In this document: one piece after another, positions 1-5,780 of the stretch
How positions within the stretch are numbered: position 1 is the first letter of the stretch
How the letters are laid out: each line of letters begins with the position of its first letter
Assembly (NCBI GenBank): GCA_900757905.1
Contig: CAAEPN010000164.1
Span: 1-11,645, forward strand
DNA length: 11,645 nucleotides
Direction of reading: 5' to 3'
Source: Clostridia bacterium
GTDB taxonomy: Bacteria > Bacillota > Clostridia > Oscillospirales > CAG-382
Notes under the pieces: generated by a model
The model's input: only the letters and a program-made list of their open reading frames with translations
Told to the model about the DNA's origin: nothing
Database searches by the model: none
Translations under genes and position numbers: made by a program

Positions 1-30
1 TAAAGTAAGAAGCTTTTAAGCAAATCAAAA

Positions 31-60
31 GCGGAAACACAAAATGTGTTTCCGCTTTTT
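31..60. terminator. Hairpin terminator, probably bidirectional
   Basis: A perfect 10-bp stem (31-40 with 46-55) has a 5-base loop and is followed on the + strand by five T residues. On the - strand it is followed by TTTT, because AAAA at 27-30 precedes the stem. It can therefore stop a rightward gene entering from the left edge and act as a back-up for the leftward operon ending at 145. Confidence 0.8.
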
Positions 61-75
61 GCCGTGTAAAAAGTG

Positions 76-118
76 TATGCCCGACGGGTTGAAGTCCAAC
101 CCGTCGGGCATATTTTTT
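76..118. terminator. Hairpin terminator for the leftward sugar-acid operon
   Basis: A perfect 15-bp GC-rich stem (76-90 with 98-112) encloses a 7-base loop and is followed on the + strand by TTTTTT (113-118). On the - strand the stem is followed by CAC and then five T residues (72-68). It lies 33 bp past the stop codon of the propeller gene, so it is the first terminator met by leftward transcripts. With the hairpin at 31-55 it makes a tandem terminator. Confidence 0.8.
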
Positions 119-144
119 AAGCTAAGACTGCACGGATTGTGCTT

Positions 145-1665
145 CTATTTTACTAAGCCAGCTGCATGCGCGCCGCCAAAATCGCCGTTTTCATCCGCAA
201 GTCCAAACGAATACAGCTTGCCCGAAACATGAAAACGCAGGCGGAACGGCGCGTTGTTAAGCGTCGATACGTCAAAATCGCCGAAGTTCATTTTGTACGC
301 GGTACTGTTGCCGCAAAATTCCTCCGATCTTGCTAAAACTGTGCCGTCAGCCGACAGAAGTTCGACGGAAACAGTGCCCTCCGCATTGATATAAAAATCG
401 CGCTTTCCATGGCATTCGAATAAGCGTGTGGTGAGCGTGCCGCTGCCGTTCATCGAAACAAAACCGTCGCGGCGAAGCTTTGCAAGTCCGGTTGCACCGT
501 TGCAGTACATGCCGTTCTGCGTCCACGGAACCCCGACTTTGTTCGTATCGCCGCCAAAAGCAGAGTAGTATATCCACAACTCATCGCCGTGAATGATACA
601 TATGCCGCCGACTGACTGCACATAGCCTCTGTCCCATGCACCCTCGTGTATCGATGCGTTTAAGAAGCTCTTTCTGCAGGGACGGGAGAAGTGAAAGCCG
701 TCGCGGCTGTACATCGGCATAAGCTCCGTGATTTTCGGTACACCGACTGTCTCACACACGTTGTTTTCCGGACCGTACATAATCTGGAACATGCCGAGCA
801 TAATGCTTTCGTAGGCGACGCAGTCAATGTTGTAGAGTTGCGGCGGAAAGCCGATATAGGGATTTGCTTTGTCAAGATTATCGCACGCCATCCACCGACG
901 TTCGCATTCCGAGCCTTGTGCAGCAAGCGCCAGATAATTGTCGCTTTCACGGTAGGAACGGCACCGACCCGACCAAAAAGCACGCACGCTGTATACCCAT
1001 TTTTTTCGGAACGGGTTATAGAATATGGTGCTGCGGTCGCCGGTGTTCATGTCTCCGGCAAGTGCAAAATCATGGAAGTGAATGCCGTCGCCGCTTACGG
1101 CGATGACGGCCGGAAAGCAACCGCCGGGATTGTGAAGATACAGTTTATATTTCTCGTCCTTCGGCGCGTTATAATCAATAAAAACGGTGGTGGAATCGGG
1201 GCGCAGATACGTGGTTTTAGGCATATGGTATTCAAGCTCGGTATAGTTTTCATAAGGCAGGATCATGTTGGTGCCTTTTACAATACCGAGGTCAGGGCGT
1301 TCCCAATGAATGCCGTCCTTTGAGGTGGCATAGCACATGTTTTTTAGCCACGTGCCCTCATACCACATTTTATAGATCCTTTCCTCTTCGTCGTACCAAA
1401 CGCCGCCGCTTTTGGGGCAGGCGGCCGGAGCGCCGTCGGTCTCCCAAGGTGTTTCGGGAAACAGGATCGGATTGCCCTCGAACTTTTTCGGATTATGGTA
1501 TTCCGGCGCAAGGTCGGTGGACTCGATGAGAAAATCATCGACAAACAGCTGTCGGCCGACCGAGATATCAATTATTTCCGGCGGATTTTTTAAGTAAGGC
1601 ACGTTTTGTGCGTCCGATGGGGATGAATCGGGTTCGTAGGCAATATTGTTATAAAGCTTTTCCAT
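145..1665 (-). CDS. Five-bladed beta-propeller protein, GH32/GH43-like superfamily (putative cytoplasmic glycosidase)
   Basis: This is a 506-residue protein. After a variable first 30 residues comes a segment typical of GH32-like propeller proteins (GRQLFVDDFLIEST, 38-51). Three similar blade motifs follow: ATSKDGIHWERP near 113-124, AVSGDGIHFHDF near 189-200 and MYSRDGFHFSRP near 318-329. A final blade lies near 391-405 (ATGLAKLRRDGFVSM), then a beta-rich C-terminal domain (about 412-490). No signal peptide or membrane segment is visible, so it should act in the cytoplasm. The ATG is preceded by AGGAGG (1674-1679) with an 8-base spacer. It lies 26 bp after dgoK and is the last gene of the operon. 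Family knowledge suggests hydrolysis or another reaction on a glycoside. The link to 2-keto-3-deoxy sugar acids is inferred from the neighbours only. I cannot assign the acidic catalytic residues or the substrate. Confidence 0.75.
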   Translation of the reverse strand: MEKLYNNIAYEPDSSPSDAQNVPYLKNPPEIIDISVGRQLFVDDFLIESTDLAPEYHNPKKFEGNPILFPETPWETDGAPAACPKSGGVWYDEEERIYKMWYEGTWLKNMCYATSKDGIHWERPDLGIVKGTNMILPYENYTELEYHMPKTTYLRPDSTTVFIDYNAPKDEKYKLYLHNPGGCFPAVIAVSGDGIHFHDFALAGDMNTGDRSTIFYNPFRKKWVYSVRAFWSGRCRSYRESDNYLALAAQGSECERRWMACDNLDKANPYIGFPPQLYNIDCVAYESIMLGMFQIMYGPENNVCETVGVPKITELMPMYSRDGFHFSRPCRKSFLNASIHEGAWDRGYVQSVGGICIIHGDELWIYYSAFGGDTNKVGVPWTQNGMYCNGATGLAKLRRDGFVSMNGSGTLTTRLFECHGKRDFYINAEGTVSVELLSADGTVLARSEEFCGNSTAYKMNFGDFDVSTLNNAPFRLRFHVSGKLYSFGLADENGDFGGAHAAGLVK

Positions 1666-1691
1666 TGTATTTTCCTCCTGAAATGAATGGT

Positions 1692-2588
1692 TTAAATGTT
1701 CTTTTCAAAAATTTTCACTGCACCTCTGGCGGCAGCCGTCGTGCAGATTTCCTCCGGCGGACAGAATGCTTGAATGCGGAAGTATTTTTCAAGCAGATAT
1801 TTTTCCGGCTCACGAAGCTCTTTTTTACCGCCGAAGATATATTTTTTTGCTCCGGCTGCGGCAAGATTCTTTATTTCATCGTGTAAGACCGCGCCCAAAA
1901 GATAGCTGTAAACCTGTTTGGAAGAACAGCCGAACGTGGTATCCAACACGCGGCCCTTGAATAGCGCCCGGTTGATTCCGGCGTTTTCGCAAAGTTCATA
2001 GCCTTGACAGAGAAAATCCGGGTCGGTCTCTTCGTAAAATTCAAAGCTGTTCCCGAGAATGGTGCTTTTGTGAAGCGCACTTATCAGCTCGCCGCTTAGA
2101 TAGGTGCAGAAATCCGAAATGCGGCCGTGTTCGTCGGTACGGATGCTTTTGGTATGTGTGCCGGGCAGCAAGTACAGCGCGTCGGCTTCGGCGCTATCGC
2201 ATAAGCCGTAAAGCTCGGTTTCCTCGCCACGCATGACGTCGGTGTTCTGAAGGCGTTCGGACGCGTTTTTTACGCCCGGAATAAAGTGAATGGCATACGG
2301 TGAAACTTCGGGAAGAAAGACTTTCCGAATCCCGTCGTGCAGCTCGGATATCCCGGCCGGCGTCGGTAAATGCGGAATCTCGCAAAGTCCGAGCTTGCTG
2401 CCGATCATGCCGGAGGCAAGAATAATATCGCCCTCGGAGGCATTCACGGCAAGCGTTTCGCGCACAAATTTCGCAAGGTGTGCGTTGTTTCCCGCGCCGA
2501 CGTGAGAGGACGCGCAAAGCGAAAAGTGCTTACCGTCCGAGTATGTCACGCGCGTATTGGTCGTGCCGCCGTCAATGTGCAGATACAT
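1692..2588 (-). CDS. dgoK: 2-dehydro-3-deoxygalactonokinase (DgoK)
   Basis: This is a 298-residue sugar-acid kinase of the DgoK family, in the ASKHA fold. It should phosphorylate 2-keto-3-deoxy-D-galactonate with ATP to give the 6-phosphate, the substrate of the neighbouring aldolase. Family motifs in order are a phosphate loop IDGGTTNTR (5-13), SGMIGSKLG (59-67), DVMRGEETEL (117-126), LPGTHTKS (141-148) and TYLSGEL (162-168). The chosen ATG at 2588 is preceded by AAAGGAG about 6 bases upstream and puts the kinase motif at the N-terminus, as usual. An in-frame start at 2633 would add 15 unlikely residues. The start lies inside the end of the aldolase gene (17-bp overlap), which points to translational coupling. 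A KDG kinase of different stereospecificity remains possible. Confidence 0.9.
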   Translation of the reverse strand: MYLHIDGGTTNTRVTYSDGKHFSLCASSHVGAGNNAHLAKFVRETLAVNASEGDIILASGMIGSKLGLCEIPHLPTPAGISELHDGIRKVFLPEVSPYAIHFIPGVKNASERLQNTDVMRGEETELYGLCDSAEADALYLLPGTHTKSIRTDEHGRISDFCTYLSGELISALHKSTILGNSFEFYEETDPDFLCQGYELCENAGINRALFKGRVLDTTFGCSSKQVYSYLLGAVLHDEIKNLAAAGAKKYIFGGKKELREPEKYLLEKYFRIQAFCPPEEICTTAAARGAVKIFEKNI

Positions 2589-3243
2589 GCGGTTCTCCTT
2601 TCGCACGCGCGGCATATTTTTCAGCAAGCTCACGTATCGTTTCGAAATCTCCCTCTTTGACGCGTGACCGGCTTACGATATTTGACCCGATTCCGACGCT
2701 GCAAGCCCCTGCGGCAAGGTACTCGGTCATATTGTCAAGGTCAATGCCGCCGACCGCCATCAGGCGAAGCTGCGAAAGCGGTGCGCGCAGAGCCTTTATG
2801 CAGCCGCTGCCGAGAACCGATGCCGGAAAAAGCTTGACGATATCCGCGCCGGCCGCATGGGCGTTCTGCGCTTCGGTCGGTGTGAACGCACCGGGAATCG
2901 AAACCATGTCAAGTTCGCGTGTTTTTGCGATGACAGCGGAATCGGTATTGGGCGAGAGAACAAAGCTTGCACCGGCGCTTTTGGCAAGCGCGGCTTGCGC
3001 TTCGGTCAAGACCGTACCGGCGCCGACAAGCAGTTTCCCGTCAAAGCGCTCTGCGGCAAGAGCGATATTTTTTGCCGTATCGGTATCGGAAATGCTTCCG
3101 TTTGCGCAAAAGGTGATCTCGACAAGACGCACGCCGCCGGTATGCAGCGCGTGAAGCGTCGGGATAAGATCGGTATTTGCAAGGCCGCGTAAGATCACGA
3201 CCAAGCGGTCTTGCTCTATGGACTGAAGAATGGTATCGCGCAT
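2572..3243 (-). CDS. dgoA: 2-dehydro-3-deoxy-6-phosphogalactonate/gluconate aldolase (KDPG/KDPGal aldolase)
   Basis: This is a 223-residue class I aldolase of the Eda/DgoA family (TIM barrel), normal length for the family. It should split a 2-keto-3-deoxy-6-phospho sugar acid into pyruvate and glyceraldehyde 3-phosphate. Visible motifs are the catalytic glutamate in VEITF (E42), GAGTV (74-78), the SPN loop (97-99), PGAFTP (117-122) and the Schiff-base lysine in DIVKLFPA (K137). The ATG at 3243 is preceded by AGAGG. An in-frame upstream start at 3303 would run through the promoter, so it was rejected. This is the first gene of the leftward operon and overlaps dgoK by 17 bp. The galactonate (DgoA) rather than gluconate (Eda) role is inferred from the adjacent kinase. 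Confidence 0.9.
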   Translation of the reverse strand: MRDTILQSIEQDRLVVILRGLANTDLIPTLHALHTGGVRLVEITFCANGSISDTDTAKNIALAAERFDGKLLVGAGTVLTEAQAALAKSAGASFVLSPNTDSAVIAKTRELDMVSIPGAFTPTEAQNAHAAGADIVKLFPASVLGSGCIKALRAPLSQLRLMAVGGIDLDNMTEYLAAGACSVGIGSNIVSRSRVKEGDFETIRELAEKYAARAKGEPHVSAH

Positions 3244-3273
3244 GAAAAAGCCTCTTTTCTTTGGAATGACTAT

Positions 3274-3302
3274 AGTATAGCATGCAAAATCTGCAAAATC
3301 CA
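3274..3302 (-). promoter_or_regulatory. Promoter of the leftward dgoA-dgoK-propeller operon
   Basis: On the - strand TGCTATACT gives an extended -10 box (TATACT at 3279-3274). A weak -35 (TGGATT, 3302-3297) lies 17 bp upstream. The strong extended -10 with a poor -35 suits a promoter that needs an activator, and two candidate AraC half-sites overlap the spacer and -35. Confidence 0.6.
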
Positions 3303-3343
3303 TTGTGTTTTGAACATATACTATTGCATTTTCTGCAAAAATC
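3283..3343 (+). promoter_or_regulatory. Candidate AraC-type operator: three direct repeats TGCAAAA(A)TC
   Basis: TGCAAAATC occurs twice in perfect tandem (3283-3291 and 3292-3300). A third copy with one extra A (TGCAAAAATC) lies at 3334-3343. Direct repeats between divergent promoters are typical of AraC-family binding sites. The tandem pair covers the -35 and spacer of the leftward promoter. The third copy lies between the -35 and -10 of the regulator's own promoter, which suggests activation of the operon and autorepression. Assignment to the adjacent AraC protein is inference. Confidence 0.5.
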
Positions 3344-3352
3344 TGTTATAAT
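3324..3352 (+). promoter_or_regulatory. Promoter of the araC-family regulator
   Basis: The perfect -10 TATAAT (3347-3352) has an extended TG motif (TGT just upstream). It is spaced 17 bp from the -35 TTGCAT (3324-3329). The start codon lies 24 bp downstream of the -10. Confidence 0.75.
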
Positions 3353-3375
3353 GGCCAAAAAGGAGGGCGAACGGG

Positions 3376-4188
3376 TTGGAGGATGTTTTTTCTTATCACA
3401 CGTCGAGCGGAAATATCGGTTTTTGGTATTCCAAAGGCAATTCGGTCATGCGCGGCAAGGAGTTCCATACCTACCATGAGATTCTCTATATTCACCGTGC
3501 GCGCGGCGTTTTATATACGGAGACCCGGCAGTTTAAGTTAACGCCCGATATGCTCATTCTGATTCCCAAGGAGACCTTTCACAGCTTTGTTTTTGAAAAT
3601 GAGCGCGAATACACCAGATGCCGCATTGCATTGCCGGAAAGCGAGCGCTTTTCGGAGTTATGTCAGGCGTGTATGGAGGTCGTTGAGGTATTTTTCGTGC
3701 CGTCTGACGGGATATGTGCGCTGTTTTCGGAGATGACCGGCGCTTTCTCGGCCGATTTTGATCAGTTTTATTCCGAGAGCGACCGGGTGTTGCTTTTGGA
3801 AAGCGTGCTCATACGGCTTTTGTTAGCGCTTAAACAGGAAAAGCCGTGTCCGAATCCGGAAAAGGAGGATTCCGACCGTGCGCTGATTGCGGCGGCGCTT
3901 GCCTTTATCGGCGAGAATTACACGAAGGATATCAATGTGGAAAGTGTGGCGAGCGCGCTATATGTTTCGCGCTCCAAGCTGTCGCATTCGTTTGCCGCAA
4001 AGCTCGGCATATCGGTGCATCGGTACATTCTGGACAAGCGGCTTTTACAGGCGCACCTCATGATAAAGAACGGCAGCACGCCGGGTGAGGCGTGCGCCGC
4101 AACCGGCTTCGGCGATTATTCGTCGTTCTACCGGCACTATCGAAACCGGTATGGGCATATGCCGTCCGAAAAGGCTGATAAATTGTAA
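3376..4188 (+). CDS. AraC-family transcriptional regulator with cupin sensor domain
   Basis: This is a 270-residue regulator. The N-terminal half is a cupin-like sensor: FHTYHEILYI (30-39) carries two histidines, and the LTPDMLILIPKETFHSF segment (55-71) is the classical AraC sensor signature. The C-terminal 100 residues hold the paired helix-turn-helix domain. The first HTH is near 187-206 (VASALYVSRSKLSHSF) and the second near 236-256, with the family signature GFGDYSSFYRHYRNRYGHMP (244-263). It starts at TTG 3376, preceded by AGGAGGG (3361-3367); no suitable ATG is nearby. It is divergent from the dgoA operon and most likely activates it in response to a sugar acid or glycoside. The ligand is unknown. 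Confidence 0.92.
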   Translation: MEDVFSYHTSSGNIGFWYSKGNSVMRGKEFHTYHEILYIHRARGVLYTETRQFKLTPDMLILIPKETFHSFVFENEREYTRCRIALPESERFSELCQACMEVVEVFFVPSDGICALFSEMTGAFSADFDQFYSESDRVLLLESVLIRLLLALKQEKPCPNPEKEDSDRALIAAALAFIGENYTKDINVESVASALYVSRSKLSHSFAAKLGISVHRYILDKRLLQAHLMIKNGSTPGEACAATGFGDYSSFYRHYRNRYGHMPSEKADKL

Positions 4189-4225
4189 AATTGCCGTCTA
4201 TAAGTAATTATATTCAAAAAAGCAC

Positions 4226-4255
4226 TTGATTTTTGGTGCCGCTTGGGTGTATAAT
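4226..4255 (+). promoter_or_regulatory. Promoter of the deaminase-ywlE-rimI-tsaD operon
   Basis: The -35 TTGATT (4226-4231) and perfect -10 TATAAT (4250-4255) are separated by 18 bp. A 6-bp inverted repeat GTGTAT-N8-ATACAC (4247-4266) sits across the -10 and could be an operator. A second TATAAT (4268-4273) has no matching -35. The gene starts at 4319 after an untranslated leader of about 55 bases. Confidence 0.65.
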
Positions 4256-4318
4256 ACAAAATACACATATAATGCTCATTTCATGCACATTCTAAAAAAG
4301 CACGATTCGGAGGATATT

Positions 4319-4807
4319 ATGGAACGGATAAGTAAGACCAATTATTATTTGGATATCGCACAGACGGTTGCGGAGCGTGCGACCTGTTTGCGCAAGAAGT
4401 ACGGCGCGATCATCGTCAAAAACGACGCTATCGTATCGACCGGCTATGTCGGCGCGCCGCGCGGACGCAAAAACTGTTCGGATATCTGCCGCTGCACGCG
4501 CGATGAAATGAACATTCCACGCGGTGAACGGTATGAAATGTGCCGGTCGGTTCATGCGGAAATGAACGCGGTCATCAATGCGTCGCGCGATCAAATGCTT
4601 GGCGCAGACCTTTATCTTGCCTGTATGGACGCCAAGACCGGCGAGCTGGTTTCCGGCACGTGCTGCTGCATGATGTGCAAGCGTGTGGTGATAAACGCCG
4701 GTATTGCACGCGTGTTCGTGCGCGAAACACCGGAGGAATTCACGGTTTACAACACCTCCGACTGGATCGAAAACGACGACAGCTTAAGCGGAAAATTCGG
4801 CTATTAA
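4319..4807 (+). CDS. Deoxycytidylate (dCMP)/cytidine deaminase family protein
   Basis: This is a 162-residue zinc-dependent deaminase related to dCMP deaminase (ComEB-like). It would convert dCMP to dUMP and feed thymidylate synthesis. The zinc and catalytic motif is HAEMNA (H79, E81), and the second zinc motif is CCMMC (C117, C120), in which cysteine replaces the usual proline of PCxxC. A cysteine-rich insert NCSDICRC (52-59) followed by NIPRGERYEMCRSVHAE is typical of the clostridial subgroup and may hold a second metal. The ATG at 4319 has GGAGG (4309-4313) 5 bases upstream. An in-frame extension to 4226 would overlap the promoter and was rejected. It is the first gene of a four-gene operon, 30 bp before ywlE. 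Which cytidine substrate it uses cannot be read from sequence. Confidence 0.85.
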   Translation: MERISKTNYYLDIAQTVAERATCLRKKYGAIIVKNDAIVSTGYVGAPRGRKNCSDICRCTRDEMNIPRGERYEMCRSVHAEMNAVINASRDQMLGADLYLACMDAKTGELVSGTCCCMMCKRVVINAGIARVFVRETPEEFTVYNTSDWIENDDSLSGKFGY

Positions 4808-4837
4808 GGCTTTGTCAGACCAAAGGAGTCCCTTTTT

Positions 4838-5275
4838 ATGAAAAAAGTTTTGTTTGTCTGTTCCGGAAATACCTGCCGCAGTCCGATGGCGCAGGCGGTG
4901 TTCAATCACCTTGCCCAAAAGCGCGGTATCGTGGATGTAGTCGCTTTCTCGGCCGGATTATATACCCAAGACGGGCTTCCGTATGCCGCCCATTCCATCG
5001 AGGTCTTGCAGGATAACGGAATCGCGCTTTCCGGCACGTCGCGGCAGATCACCGATGAAATGCTTGCGGAATGCGATCTTGTGTTCGGATTGACCTATTC
5101 GTTAAGCACGGCGCTTGTTTCGGCTTTTCCGGAGCGTTCGGACAAGATATACCGCTTTCCGCTTGAAGTACCCGACCCGTTCGGCGGCGATATTATGTTA
5201 TACCGCAGGAGCCTTGTCAAGATTACGGAGGGCGTGGAAAGAATTTTACGCGCGATCGAGGCCGGTAAGCTGTGA
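4838..5275 (+). CDS. ywlE: Protein-arginine phosphatase, YwlE type (low-molecular-weight phosphatase family)
   Basis: This is a 145-residue phosphatase of the low-molecular-weight tyrosine phosphatase fold. The P-loop VCSGNTCRSP contains nucleophile C8 and R14. The general acid is D113 in VPDPFGGD. Position 12 is threonine (GNT); in the family this marks arginine phosphatases such as YwlE, while tyrosine phosphatases usually have isoleucine (GNI). The predicted job is removing phosphate from arginines added by McsB, thus opposing ClpCP-mediated degradation. It starts at ATG 4838 with AAAGGAG (4822-4828) upstream. Its stop codon overlaps the rimI start by 4 bp (GTGA). No arginine kinase gene lies in the window, so the partner is inferred. 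Confidence 0.87.
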   Translation: MKKVLFVCSGNTCRSPMAQAVFNHLAQKRGIVDVVAFSAGLYTQDGLPYAAHSIEVLQDNGIALSGTSRQITDEMLAECDLVFGLTYSLSTALVSAFPERSDKIYRFPLEVPDPFGGDIMLYRRSLVKITEGVERILRAIEAGKL

Positions 5276-5736
5276 GTGGCACCGAATACCGCGTCTATTA
5301 CGGCATAAACAGCGAAGGACGCTTTGCAGCCGACATTGCCGCAGCCGAGAGCCGGTGCTTTTCCGAGCCGTGGAGCGAGAGCGCAGTGCGCGATTTTTTC
5401 GCATATTCCTATAACGGTGCGGTGATTTCGTGTACCGACGGCGTGTTTTCGGGGTATATCACCTATACGTTTATTGCCGGAGAGCTCCAGATCGCCAACG
5501 TCTGCGTATTGCCGGAATTCCGTCGCCGCGGCATTGCGGATGGGCTTATGGCGGCTTTTGTTGCTTTTGCAAAGGAACAAAAGGCGGAGAAGATCAGTCT
5601 TGAAGTGCGTGCGTCCAACGAACCAGCGCGTGCGTTGTATGAAAAGTGGGGTTTTAAGGCGGTCGGCTTAAGGCGGAATTTTTATAAAGCCCCGACCGAG
5701 GACGCCGTTCTCTACGATAAAATATTGGAACAATAA
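5272..5736 (+). CDS. rimI: Ribosomal protein S18-alanine N-acetyltransferase RimI
   Basis: This is a 154-residue GNAT acetyltransferase. RimI marks are CFSEPWSES (29-37), the beta strand ELQIANVCVLPEFRRRGIAD (71-90) with the acetyl-CoA pyrophosphate loop RRRGIA (84-89), LEVRASN (110-116) and ALYEKWGFKAVG (121-132) with the candidate general-acid tyrosine Y123, and the end motif EDAVLYDK (143-150). It acetylates the N-terminal alanine of ribosomal protein S18 or similar targets. It begins with GTG overlapping the ywlE stop (GTGA), with GAGG about 10 bases upstream, so translation is probably coupled. RimI next to TsaD is the usual Firmicute arrangement. A broader N-terminal acetylation role is possible. 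Confidence 0.9.
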   Translation: MSGTEYRVYYGINSEGRFAADIAAAESRCFSEPWSESAVRDFFAYSYNGAVISCTDGVFSGYITYTFIAGELQIANVCVLPEFRRRGIADGLMAAFVAFAKEQKAEKISLEVRASNEPARALYEKWGFKAVGLRRNFYKAPTEDAVLYDKILEQ

Positions 5737-5737
5737 G

Positions 5738-5756
5738 CGATTTCCGAAAGGAATCG
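5738..5756 (+). promoter_or_regulatory. Short hairpin in the rimI-tsaD spacer
   Basis: An inverted repeat of about 7 bp (with one G-T pair) around a 5-base loop fills much of the 44-bp gap between rimI and tsaD. It contains AAAGGA in its 3' arm. It has no T-tract, so it is not a terminator. It could be an mRNA processing or translation-control element, but it may be chance. Confidence 0.25.
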
Positions 5757-5780
5757 TAGTATTAAGGATAATTTTTCAAA

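Noticed and set aside
691..1323. 210-codon open frame on the + strand, antisense to the propeller gene
   Set aside because: It has no ribosome site or family motif, and the - strand frame over the same bases gives a coherent protein with repeated blade motifs.
2480..3154. 224-codon open frame on the + strand across dgoK and the aldolase
   Set aside because: It is antisense to two clear enzymes; its composition is Ala/Ser/Arg-rich, as expected for a shadow frame, and it has no motif.
4822..4837. AAAGG-agtc-CCTTT hairpin hiding the ywlE ribosome site
   Set aside because: A 5-bp stem with a 4-base loop is weak and common near AAAGGAG sequences.
4540..5016. 158-codon + strand frame spanning the deaminase end and ywlE start
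   Set aside because: It lies out of frame with two well-supported genes and has no ribosome site.
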